Shown here: positions 46,661 through 58,071 of the stretch, piece after piece | How the letters are laid out: each line of letters starts with the position of its first letter | Numbering within the stretch: position 1 is the stretch's first letter | Assembly (NCBI GenBank): GCA_015039365.1 | Contig: WION01000025.1 | Span: forward strand, 124,001-188,000 | Direction: 5' to 3' | DNA length: 64,000 bases | DNA from: Amanita rubescens | Taxonomy: Eukaryota; Basidiomycota; Agaricomycetes; Agaricales; Amanitaceae | Made by a program: the position numbers and the translations under genes | Notes under the pieces: generated by a model | What the model was told of the DNA's origin: nothing | Seen by the model: the letters and a program-made list of their open reading frames with translations, nothing else | Databases searched by the model: none

Positions 46661-46964
46661 GAAATTAAATAGTTAAAGAGGGTCACACTACATGGTTCAT
46701 CCTGACTTACCATCCTTGTCATATATGATGGGCTTGGTTCCCCTTGCTACACCACAAACCTTCTCAAGGATGGTTGTCTTTCCTGCATTAGCCCTTCCAA
46801 TGACAAGGATACGAAAATGTGGGCATAGGTATTGCTTTCTGAGGGTTTCAACACCTGTCTTATCTGCATCTTCGGACACTATATATGTAACCAGAAATTG
46901 GATATTATATAGATGACCATATTGGCTTACTGCTCAATGAATTTGCATTAGATGCATCTACCAT
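41881..46964 (-). CDS. GTPase gene D with about 50 single-codon exons
   Basis: Exon 1 46931-46964 (MVDASNANSLS), exon 2 46711-46878 with GRANAGKT, then exons matching copy A to TKFD and KFPHFW near 45.65 kb. A GC-donor CAT exon, a 30-nt exon (TSVIQMDEIQ) and 48 single-codon units follow between 45401 (TGG) and 42411 (ATT). Then come GTGA (42348-42351), TTT (42296-42298), the exon encoding CPDKVSIT, an exon ending ACQILT, a 49-bp intron with CACTAAC branch site, and the C-terminus ending THI with the stop at 41881-41883. The array peptide begins WFEQ like A and B but is otherwise different and seven residues shorter. The 12-nt VDR exon of A and B cannot be placed; skipping it keeps the frame. 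I found no disabling change, so it may be active. Confidence 0.65.
42296..45401 (-). repeat. Intron-codon tandem array D
   Basis: On the plus strand each unit shows as (A)CTCAC-NNN-CTGTTG or close variants, about every 62 bp. The 48 triplets, read on the minus strand, contain no stop. One junction at 43194/43195 has acceptor and donor directly abutting (CAG|GTGAGC), with no exon between them. Confidence 0.8.
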
Positions 46965-49285
46965 TGTTAATTGTGCTAGCAACTAGAATGGGGATGTTGA
47001 AATGGCCCCGAAATTGGTGTGCAAAGGAAAGGAGGCAATAATTGTGTGTCTGGAATCTGGATCACCGATCAAGAGATCAGCAAGCTACAGCGCAATGGAT
47101 GGTTCACTGCCAATGTGATGAGTCAACTGCGTTGCTGGTATGTGGTAGTAGTTAAGATAAGAGATTTCAATCGATTCGTCCGGACTCCAGATGGCTGGTG
47201 GACAAAAGATCAATAATTTGGTGTAATTGACCCAAAAATCACACTAACACGTTTGTTTGGCCGAACGGTTGAGCTTATTGAATGGAATGTAAACGGTGAG
47301 CCTGAGCAGTGTGGTTGATGATAAAGAGTCGAAAGCACACGATGGGTTTGATGATAACCTGGGCCCCCTGGAACCCGCGGCTCTGCGGCTACATATTTGG
47401 ACAATTACTAAACCTGGCAATCTGGGTCACTTCATTGATTCTCACGCCTTGCCGGATTCTACGTCTTTATTTTTCCATTCCAGCCGAAGGGTGTACTAAC
47501 ACATCCAATATGCGAGTCGGGTGGCAAGCTACTATATCAAGAAGAAGACTACGGCCTCCGAAGGTGCCGCCTATTCATCCTTCAATCCACTCCATAGCCC
47601 ACGCTACTTAATACCTAGTTGCAGCGTTCACGCTCCGCCCATCTACCGCTCAAATTGTAGCCTTTCCCGCCTTTAAACGTCAGGTTGGGACGATTGTTTG
47701 CCGATTTACATTCCGATGTCCTGGTGCCTCCTTTCATGTCGAAAGCAACCAAAAATTGCACTATCGAAGGGATTATGAACGCGGGGGTAGACAGGCTTGT
47801 GGATTGCCAGCGCAGCGTTTTGAGCAGCGCCTCAACGGTACGGTCATGATCTTCTACGTTTTCCGCCAGCTCTAACCACAGAATGTTGTAACAGTAACCA
47901 CCACCACGCACGAAGTTCGTCATTTCGCATAATTCCTTAATTCTACCTTTATCCGTCCTTTTACAAGTATCAAACCAAAAGGTTCACCTACGAGATCCTA
48001 GTGCCTTACCATTCAACGTGATTGTTCAGCAACGCACCTGTGTAACGAACGTGATGAATTGAAAGCTCGCCCAGAATCATCCCATACAAACCCCAATGAG
48101 ATGAATATAGGCACGAAATGATCTCTGCTTGAGCTTGGCATGGCAAACGCGCTGGTGTACTTCATGCGTATCTTGCTTCCGGAATCTTGGTCGAGTATTC
48201 CCATCGTTTCTGTCCCACTTCTTCTCATTCATTGTGATAGAGCATGCGCTGGATAGGAATATGTTCGATTTCGCGATAAGAAACTGAGGAAACGATGATT
48301 TAGGTGCGATATCGGAATACCCGTTTTTGACCTGACCTGACTCAACTTGAAGCAGGAAGTGCATCCGATGCGCGCACCTGCTTTCGATCCAGTGCACCTT
48401 TTGGCGGTTGACATTATGCAACTATTGTGCCGGACAGGGATCAGTCCATGTTGGGAGCGCTCGCCTTGCCTCCACAACAGTTGGTTTTCGCTTATGACAC
48501 ATTGGAACTCGGTTTATAACCCGCCGTCAACTTTTTATCTTACCTTCATCTACTTGATCGGATAAGGAAATATTAGCGGAAAAGGGAATTGGAGGTTACA
48601 AAGTTGCATCGGTGGCGATCCGCGAAGGCAAGGTAAGTCATGCTCCATGACCGGTTGCGACGTGGCCGCGCTGATTATCGGCCAGTCTTATGTTTGCGTG
48701 GTGTTGTTCACAGAAGCGAGAAAATTGTATGCGGCAGCCTATGGGGTGGTCGTGCTTTCGAATGGAGGCTTAAACTGGCAGCCAGAAGAGCTTTTTTAAT
48801 CAGGGTGGGCAGACACACTCTGATCCACGCTTCATACATCCTATACCACGCTCAGCAAAGTACCGCCATCCTTTTCTTCCCCGTACCCATCTCTTAACCC
48901 TCTCGACAGAACTCAAGATCATCCAATTGTACATTTATGCCTTAGGATTCGCTAGACAGGCGGAACGCGGACGGTTTCTCCCCAAATGTGTATAGCTGCT
49001 AGCGTTTCACCGCGCGTTCACTGGACGTTCATAGCAAAGTTGGCGTATTGAGCAGCACAAGGGGCTTCAGCAGTTGGATTTGTGCCTAGAGTATTGCAAC
49101 GCATGGCGAGTCCGCGCCACTACCGAATGTAACGGGGCGGTGACTGTCTGTCAACAGTCTTCTACGTGGCGACATCCAAGTCAGCACTGAACATGGATCG
49201 ATGCATGCAGATAAATTGCCGATAGTCATTCTATCCCCGCAGCGTGAGATTCTGTTTTGTGGGTTCCGAATGAAAAGCTAATGGA
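46965..49285. other. Region without supported genes
   Basis: This is the upstream flank of gene D. A 102-codon minus frame at 47615-47923 (ending GGKGYNLSGRWAERERCN) is the most protein-like stretch but has no recognisable domain and no clear exon partners. I see no RNA genes or transposon ends. Confidence 0.35.
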
Positions 49286-49289
49286 TGTT

Positions 49290-49630
49290 TTCAGACGAAG
49301 TCACGATACGAATCTACAACGAGAACTATGTAACAGCAGTGATTAATATAGATTATATGGATACATGTGTTTAGCTATAGTTGTAGGGCAATCTCCCGGC
49401 GCTGCTAGTATACGCGATATGAAACGAAGTAATTCAGGATAAGCTGAATTTGATATCGTCCAATGTGTGGTCACCCGTATCTGACTCCAGTTTCTACTTC
49501 TTATTGTCCACAGCAGTATAGTTGAAGGGGGCAGGACCCAGGATTATAGCAATTGTCATATGCTTGAGATTCTTCAGATTTGAGCCGTCGCATTCATTCA
49601 AACATCAGCGTTAGACGGCATGACAAGAAC
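49290..49630. repeat. Inverted copy of the segment at 41.1-41.6 kb
   Basis: Reverse-complement matches to 41280-41570 include GTTTAGCTATAG, GCGATATGAAA and TGACTCCAGTTTC. The two copies are substantially diverged. Confidence 0.55.
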
Positions 49631-51589
49631 AAAAGACGTACCGTGTATATCCCTGACCGATGGAAGCAGCACTGGACGAATCACTTTAATCGGCCACAAG
49701 CATAAAGATTTGAAGGGACACGAAGGATGTACAGTGCAGTGGTGAGGGCCTCCAGATTTCAAGAAGGGGGTGCCACATTCTGCGGAGCTTCCACAATGTT
49801 TTCACTTCCTCCCGCTCAAGTAACGAGGATGGCGAATGACGGTGGAAATTCTTCCTTAATGGATTTGATAACCTTGTAAAGCAGCAAGGCGTGCATGAAA
49901 CGACCAGCTGAGTTGCAGCGGAGTCGTCCGACCCGAGTAGGGGGTAACGCTGCCTGTTTGAAGCATTTATCAATCAGAAGACGCGGCGGAATACTATTCT
50001 GCCTTGATAATGCGTGCGGAGCGAGGCGAGCAAACTGTGTACTGTGCCACGGTCCACGGATGGGTTGAGAACGTGCGGGAGGAACCGGGTTACTCTTGGG
50101 CCCGGCACCGGCATAGTACCGGTGTCTTCTCGCCGTGCCCGGTAATACAACACGTAATACCATAATCGTGTACATCACCTACACCACGGTCGACGTTGTG
50201 GCCTCTGTACAAGAAGTTAGAACCCATGGCAAGTTCAAACACACTCTTCCTCACTCAACCTAACTATCTCCGACCGTTTGACGCCCTGAAATTTCGGCCT
50301 CGGAAATCACGGCTATTTCACCTTGATACAGTCAAACGAGGATAGGTAGGTCTCACATGGTACCAAGGCTTGGCCATCCATTCCTATATGCGTCAATTGA
50401 TCAACTTCCGCAGACCTCACTGCTCCATCCGCGTCCCTGCTAACATCAACTGTCCATGGCACCCTTTGCCCACCATCACCCAAACCGTGAACCTTAACCT
50501 TTCTAAACTCACATTTTCCAGACCAATCTTCGTCCATCCTTCTCTCGAGGTGGATGGGCGAATCGCGAACAGCCAGCTTTGCCTTTTGGGGCATGATGTA
50601 ATATCCCATGAGTGGACCACATGCGGAGGTAGGGTTGAGCGAGAAACCATCTCGTTGGTGCTGTGACCTCTGCGCGGATGGAACGCCTCATTGACGAATG
50701 TATCGGGCAGCGGGCCAGGGAGACAATTTATTACCAAACAATGAAGTACGCTGGTCGAGCGGGCTATACAATGCAAGGAAGATTAGAAAACGCTGGATAC
50801 GGACCACATAACTACGATATTTTAACTCTACATCAGCACCACCCTCCACCTGTTAGCGCTATCATTGAAGATTCAGGACGAAACCGCCAGTTTTGCCTTC
50901 TGACGGAGCCCGGGAGTCTGACATCATTCGTACTTGCAATCAAACCTCTACTCCCACCGCTCCGAGCCGCGAGTCTGAAAATCGGACAACTTGGCGGCAA
51001 CACCAATTTCTTCGCTTTTTCGTGTCTAATCTGACTATGATCCATTAACAGTGATGCTCACAGAAATGCTGTGCGTTCATCATTGCTGGCTGTCCTCAAT
51101 GCCACCACGAGTGAATCTATCTACATGTTTGAGGAATTTCACATTCTTTGTCCTTTCTCGTTCAAAGGGCTGAATCTCGAGATGAAGCTATGCAATTTGG
51201 CATCTGCATGATCAAATTTATATAAATGATGGTGTCAGCAATTTTTTATGGAACCTGCCAATCAATAAGGAGCATTGGGAGCAGTATTGCTGGAGGTGTC
51301 ATGCATGAAGCATGATGCAGACTGAGAGCTTCCGTCCGATGTGCACTACATTTTTTTCCCATTGACTTTGCTGTGGTGGAAAAAGACCTCGAGTTGATGT
51401 GTTTCGGCTCCAGCTCGTGCAAGCCAAGGACGTGCTACTAACCATAACACCCTCATCAATCTCAATTTCTAAGCTGCTCTTTTTTATCCCATCATGTATG
51501 ACATGCAAGTTCATTGTGCATGTGTGGGATGCACTCAGACTGCTGCCTGCTCAAATGGCAGCTTTACATACACACACATGCATGGGTCA
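49631..51589. other. Region with one possible gene fragment on the minus strand
   Basis: The minus frame 50313-50609 reads MGYYIMPQKAKLAVRDSP... then CEFRKVKVHGLGDGGQRVPW and ends FDCIKVK. Its composition looks coding, but I cannot link it to a family or find flanking exons with confidence. The rest of the stretch shows nothing I can support. Confidence 0.3.
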
Positions 51590-52271
51590 TTACCAGTGGT
51601 TACATAAACTTTCCATTTTCATGAATGATCAAAGTTGTAGAATACTGCTTACAAAAGATACTTTCAAGTTTATCCAGCAAATTTTTAGCTAGGAGAAAGG
51701 AAAGGAGCAGCATATGGCAGAAGATATGTACATAAATGAGTTAAATGTGTGTGCCAGCCTCAGTGAAAATTGGAGAAATGTGGCATGTATTACAGCTGGC
51801 CCTAAATGTGCATAAAATTGGATGAATTCAATTGGAGCTGAAGGACATATGTACCATCAAATGTGGGTAACCTGGTTGCACAAAAATGTGACCAAGTCTT
51901 GTTGATTGGAAGTTATGGACTGAGAGGTAATGGCAGTCTTCACTTTCTGCACATAACTTTCCCTCTTAAATTTGTCCAAAGCCTCCCTGATTGATGACTG
52001 AAATTGTTTGCCTATCCAAAAGGATAGCTTAACAATGATGGTGATTGCTTGAAAGTATTAGTGTTGACATGGTTGAGGAAGCAGAACAAATTTTACAAGT
52101 TAGGATTTGGCAGGCTGTGGCCTTAGTGCAATACTGTTAGTTATCTATGATTGGAAAGGGGGAAACTCATACAGTTATGGAGACTTTATCTGGACAATCT
52201 CCAAATAAAGAGAAAAGTTCATCCTTTGATTTTGAGGAATAGCAAAATTTCCAATGCAGCAATGGACTTAC

Positions 52272-55200
52272 AAACTAATCCATAAATAAATGTTACAATG
52301 GATAAATCCCTTGCTGAAATCACTCACCTGGGAAGACAGGAAAGACAAGGGTTAAGAGATTTTATTAACTGAGTGCAACCTTACGATCTATGAGTGGCAG
52401 TAAAGAAAAGAAAAGGTACAGAAAAGAGTTGTATGCTCACTTCCTGTTAAATTCAGAATGATACATCAAGCATTGGTGAATTGAAATGACATCAATGTTC
52501 AAGAAGCTTTTATGTCACTCACTTTCTGTTAGTCATTAAAGAAATGTGATGGAATTGCCTTGCAGAAAAAATAGTGCTGCAGAGTCCGGTCCAGGACCGG
52601 TCCGGGACTGGTTAAAGACCAGAGTAGGACTGATAAAAGACTGGACCGCAGCTCAGTCTTTTTCGGTCCTGTCTCAGTCCCGGTCCTGGTCTTTCACTTT
52701 CTCAAGATCCTGAGGACTGGCCGAGACCGGTCAGGACCGGTCCCGACTGATCTTATCATGCAAGTCTCTCCCTCGTGCTCAGCTCTCCACACAGTCACGT
52801 ATCACTGCATTTTCACTTAGTATCGGGCAGCGATGAGATCTACATCGCGCTGACCAAAGAAACAAGCTATTTGTAGCATTCTGAGCCTATTGAGCCTCGC
52901 TTCAGATATGTGATGTGTGACGTGACCTCTCTTTGGTGATCTGTTATGCTCTCTTTACTATCTCTTTGGCATGGCTCTAGCAGCCTTGTACGACGTCCAG
53001 CACTGGTCCCCACACCTTCAACATATTCCTGACACATTCCCAACGTACTCCTGATGATTATGAGACAATATCAAAGCATTTACGACAGTTCTAGCTCAAT
53101 GCCAATGATTTTGACGCTTTTTCGACGCTTTTCATCGTTTTCGTGTTTCCCGCTGATGTGCCCATCGCAAGGCTTCGCTCTTCGACGAGTCTCACCTGAT
53201 TACATGTCTCAACATCCCCTATGAGCGGTTTGACTCCTTAGTGCCTCCAGCTTTGTTTAAACATTATATATGACTGAGTATGGTATAAGTAAGCACCAGA
53301 CTTGGTCTTCAAGTTGCCAAGACTGCTGAAGACCGGTCAGGACCAGTCTGGACCGGTCTGAGACCGCATTCAGTCCGAGACTGGTCAGGACCGGTCCAAG
53401 ACCGATCCAGGACTGCAGTCCAGTCCTACATCGGTCTCGGTCCTGTCCTGTGCTCTTTTGTGCTCACGGTCTTCGGTCCTGTCTTTGGTCCTGCCTCCAG
53501 GGCCAAAAGACTGGACAGGACCGGACTCTGCAGCACTAAGAAAAAATGCAGTGCCACTTACTCCCTATTGGTTATAGGGAAAGGTTTGATGAACCTGGAT
53601 TTTTTAACATTCTGTAATCACTCACAAACTGTTGATCATAGTAAGACATGAAATTTCCCTGAAAATGATGCTGTATCACTCACTTGCTGTTGATGATAGA
53701 AGAGATTTAATGAGATTTCTTGTCAAAAATCAACTCACTTGCTGTTGGTGAAAAAAGTTTGAATTGGAGAGACTTGGAAGAATAAGTGCAGTGTCACTCA
53801 CTAGCTATTGGTCATAGGAATGATGTGATTAATCAGTGTGTATCTCAATAATGCATAATGACACTTACTATCTATTGTTCATTGATCAGACTCAGACTCC
53901 TTTTTGGAAAGATGTGCAACATTACTCACTTTCTGTTGATATGATAAAATGTGTCATAGGACTGCCTTTATGAAGATGCAAAATGTTACCCACTTTCTGT
54001 TAGTTACAGAAAAAAATTAATGAGGATGTATTTTGGAGTAATGTGACTGTCACTCGCTCTCTATCAGCAATAGGAAAAGCATTTGATGAAGCTTCTATGA
54101 GAACAGTGTGATGCAGCTCACCTGTTTGCCATAAGAAAAGATATTATTTAAGGACAAATATGTTTATTGTAATTTGTCACTCACATCCTGTTTCACAGGG
54201 AAGAGGTGGTGATGTTGGCTTTCAGAAAAATGTGCAAGTCACTCACTTCCTGTTGATTTTAGGAAATGTTGGGATGAGATGGTCTCCCAAGAAAATTGTA
54301 ATAACACTCACATCCTGAAGATAGAAATGAGATTGGATTTCAGGCAAATGTGCAATATAACTCACTCCCTATTGGTCATTGAAAAACAAGTGGCAAGATT
54401 TCCTTATTTAAAAGAAGATATACTGTACAAGACCACTAACACTCACATACTGAATATAATGATGAGACTGAATTTCAGGTAAATGTGTAATATAACTCAC
54501 TTCCTGTTGATCATCACAAAACCAGCAACAAGCTTTCCTTATTGTAAAAGAAAATATACAAGGTCACTTACTGTCTTTTGTTCATAAAAAAAGATGTAAT
54601 GAGATTACTTTTGAGAAAAAAGTGTGGTGTCACTTACAAGCTGTTGATCATAGGAAGGGATTGCCTTTTAGAAAATATGAAATGCCACCCACATGCTGTT
54701 TGTTGTGGAGAAAGCATTATGAAACTGCCTTGAAAGAAAGAAAGAAAATGCTATCTTACATACTAATGGAAAAAAGATAATGAGATACCCTCAAGACAAT
54801 TGTTTTATGACACTGACTCCCTTTTGGCCCCAGAAAAAATGTTATGAGAGTAGATCTCAAGAATGTTTACTGCTGCTCACTTGCTATTTCACACAAGGCA
54901 AGAGGTGATGAGATGTCTTTCAATCACTTGTGCATTGTCACACACAAACTGTTGGTTAAAGGGGAAGATCTAATAAGACCATGTCACAGCAAAAGATGCA
55001 CTATCACTCACATACTGTTGGTGATAGGAAACAATGGGACTTTCAGAAAAACTGTTCAATATTACTCACTCCCTGTTCAATGGTGATAAGACAAGGAATC
55101 CCGGGGATGTATTTTGATATAATGTGTTACTCACTCCCTTTGGAAATGTCATCATGTCATTGCCTGTTGGAAATGTATGCACTCTTCACTTACTGCCTGG

Positions 55201-56343
55201 CAGTGATAAGCAAAGATGTGATCACTGATGAGAGAGGATTTAAGACATTGTTCAATATAACTCACAAACTGTTAGTCATCATAGGAAAAGATGTTGTAAA
55301 ACTGTTTTGCAAGATTTTGAAACTTCACACACATGCTATTGATTATTAGAAAGATATCAATAAAAATCTGCAAATATCACACACATGCTGTAGGTTATAG
55401 GAAATGATATAATGAGGTCAACCTTTGCAAAATCCCAAATGTCACTCACACTCTAATATGTCTGTGATGAAAATGCCTTTCACAAATATATAAAGTGTCA
55501 CTGACTTTCTTTTGATCAAGGAAAAAAATGTGTTGAGGCAGCTGTCAAAAATTGATTAATGCCACTCACTGTCTGTTGGTCATATAGAAAGGTGTATGAG
55601 ACTGTCTTCTGAGAAAGCATGTGATGTCACTCACTGTCTTTTGGTGATAGAGAAATATGTCATTAGTATATTCTTTTAAAAAATATGCATTTTCACTCAC
55701 ATACTGTACATGATGTGATAAGGTGTTTGCCACAGCTTCACATTGTGTAATTAAGTACTTGCTGTGGGACATAAAATGTAATTGCTCAAAGCAGGAATGG
55801 TCAGGGTCACTTACTCTCTATTGGTCATGTAATAAAGTGTGACATGGGTTGCTGATAGGAATGACATGCTTTCACTCACTGCCTGTTCATTTTGTATAAC
55901 AAAGTAAATATCAGCTGAAGGGAAGACACTGTTGCCCACCCCCTATTGTGATTTATTCCAGTCATGTTATGAAACATTTATGGCAGATATAAGGATAATG
56001 TCACAAACATTCTGTCATTTGTTGGATCAAATTGTATAATGGAAGAAATGACAGCATCACTCACTATCTTGATCCAGGTGATATGTGAGTACAATGCCCA
56101 TTGACATTGTAACACTTACAGCCTGTTGAAGATAAGATGAATGCAACAATAAAGATGCATTCACCCACTTGCTGTAGGTCACATCATGGTATGGGACTGA
56201 ATGAGTGAGATTGAGTAGTTTGACTTACTTCCTGTTGATCATAGGACAGGGTTTGTGAGAAATTAAATGAGGCATCACTCACAAACTATTCAAGTTATAT
56301 GATAAGGGGATCAGATCCATGACTGATGTAATTTGCTTACCCA
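52272..56343 (-). repeat. Intron-codon tandem array C
   Basis: 48 triplets collinear with array D, including the abutting CAG|GTGAGC junction (54121/54122). One donor is GCGAGT (near 54053). The array is lengthened by the 967-bp hAT insertion at 52572-53538. Confidence 0.8.
52572..53538. mobile_element. Non-autonomous hAT element, 967 bp, perfect ends and target duplication
   Basis: Both ends carry TAGTGCTGCAGAGTCCGGTC as perfect inverted repeats (21 bp in all), flanked by the 8-bp duplication AGAAAAAA (52564-52571 and 53539-53546). The matching spot in array D (near 42598) is the empty site. Sub-terminal regions are filled with GGACCGGTC-type motifs in both directions. No transposase frame is present, so movement depended on an enzyme coded elsewhere. 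Confidence 0.9.
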
Positions 56344-57587
56344 CTGTCATTCATATCATCAGATTTCAATAAGCAATACAATGATGCAACACACCTGTAT
56401 TTCATCCCTTTGTATGACAGATGTCTGAAAGATGGCTATTCAAGGCACCATGCAAAGAAATCATAGTGTCACTTGCATGCTGTTGCATATATGTATTATC
56501 AAGCATTTGTCACTTCATTGTAAAGACACCTGCCTGCCTCTTATGCTGCCCCCCAATTATTTGTTCACAGATAGACACTATATAATCAGTAAAATATGCA
56601 TACCCAGAAATGTGGAAATTTGCTGAGAATAATAATAAAAGCTCCATGCCATGACAAATCACTTTCATCCATGACTCTTCTGAGCATAGTCAATGCTTGA
56701 AAAAATGCCTTAGAGATAAATAACCCTTACTGAAGTGCAGTTTTGATGCAGAGATTGAGGTTATTTGCCTGTGTTGAGACAAAGAGGTCATGTAAGCTTT
56801 CATCATCAATTGCATCAGCAGTCTGTTGAGTTAATTCAGAACAGTTCTTCTCTGGTAAATCCATATCTGTATTTCAAACAATATTATTTCTGCTATAAAG
56901 GACAAATGCTAACCATTCTCACCTTCCAATCGCACAAATCCCTTGGGAGGATATTTGGTATCCAAGACTCTAGGAAGATAAACCCCTTGGAAAGTGTGTT
57001 TAGCATTGTTCCTGGCCCTTTCCCACTTATCTTCAATATTTTGATCAGTCAAGTTGACATATTCATTGATCATTTGACCATCAAATTTGGTGAATACAAC
57101 CACCAAAGGAACTGGAAATTCAGTCAGTAAGTATGTTTTTCTGTTTCATAGACCCCAGGGAAGATGGAGGCTAATCTTAAAGATGAATGTTTACCTTTGC
57201 CTGTCCCTTTGTCAAAGAATTCAAGCTCTGCAGGTAGAATGGGACGAGGACTATCCATAGGAATGCAGTACCTATAGCAAAGATGATCAGGCAGTAATGT
57301 TAAAAGCTGAAGCAAGATACCAAATGGCATGCAATTGGTCTTTCAGCTCAGTTTCAGCAGACCTCTTTTCAATGAATTCCCAGGCAATGACCAATTCCTC
57401 AGTTGCACCAGATTCAAAACCTTGAGAGTCATGGAAGATGAAGTTGCTTCCATTGTATGTAATTTGATGCTCAATGTCATGAAGGCCTCTCTGATAATCA
57501 TGGCATATGAAAAAAAATGTATTCAAATGTTATGATTCAACACACCTCAATTGATGGAATCAAATGAGTCCCAGATGCTATCAGTTC

Positions 57588-57913
57588 TGTCAAGCCCCTG
57601 TTTTACTCCTTGATACGCCGCATGCTTCGTGCATGTACTGACTCATGTACCCTACGCCCTATGACATAGTATGACTCATACCCTGTACCCAATGACTCAT
57701 ACCCTACGCCCTAGGTAGTATATAAAGTAGCGTATATTGTAGTACATACCCTAAGCAACAAGCTAGTCTTTCCTTGGACAGCTCGGAGCCCTCCTTCTTA
57801 GCCTTGCCCTGAACCTAGACGGTTCTTGTATTCGCCCTCGCTACCTGACGTTGTCGGTAGTATCTACGAGTGATTGAGTCTTGTGTTGTGTAGCCTGTCT
57901 AAGGCTCGTGACA
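57588..57913 (+). repeat. E3 5' LTR
   Basis: 326 bp, TGTCA...TGACA. The TATA box GTATATAAAG is at 57717-57726. The boundary is supported by the primer site that follows. The second LTR is not in the window. Confidence 0.75.
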
Positions 57914-57915
57914 TA

Positions 57916-57926
57916 AGCTTGTTGCT
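57916..57926 (+). promoter_or_regulatory. E3 self-primer binding site
   Basis: AGCTTGTTGCT, two bases after the LTR, is the exact complement of AGCAACAAGCT at 57754-57764, which lies about 28-37 bases downstream of the TATA box and so at the predicted RNA 5' end. Confidence 0.75.
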
Positions 57927-58071
57927 TTTCTTCACACCACTCACCACGAATTTCCTACGGATCTTCCTTGCTATCGCCCTGATAGCACACCTCACATACC
58001 TCTACCTTGTAGCAGTTTATATTGCACAAGTACATCAACAACTATACACAACCCCAAATACCCGCTAAACC

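Larger units (their letters stand above)
51857..57587 (-). pseudogene. GTPase copy C, 5' end cut off by retroelement E3
   Basis: Copy C is the duplicate of D. It begins within exon 3 at the E3 boundary (57588), so the exons with the P-loop are missing from this piece. The exons with DSQG and TKFD, the KFPHFW exon, the 30-nt exon (TSVIQRDEIQ) and the whole array are present. The array triplets run from TGG at 56341-56343 to ATC near 52386, followed by GTGA, TTT and the C-terminal exons to the stop at 51857-51859. Compared with D, about seven array codons differ, nearly all changing the amino acid, and none is a stop. A hAT element sits in one intron. Confidence 0.75.
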
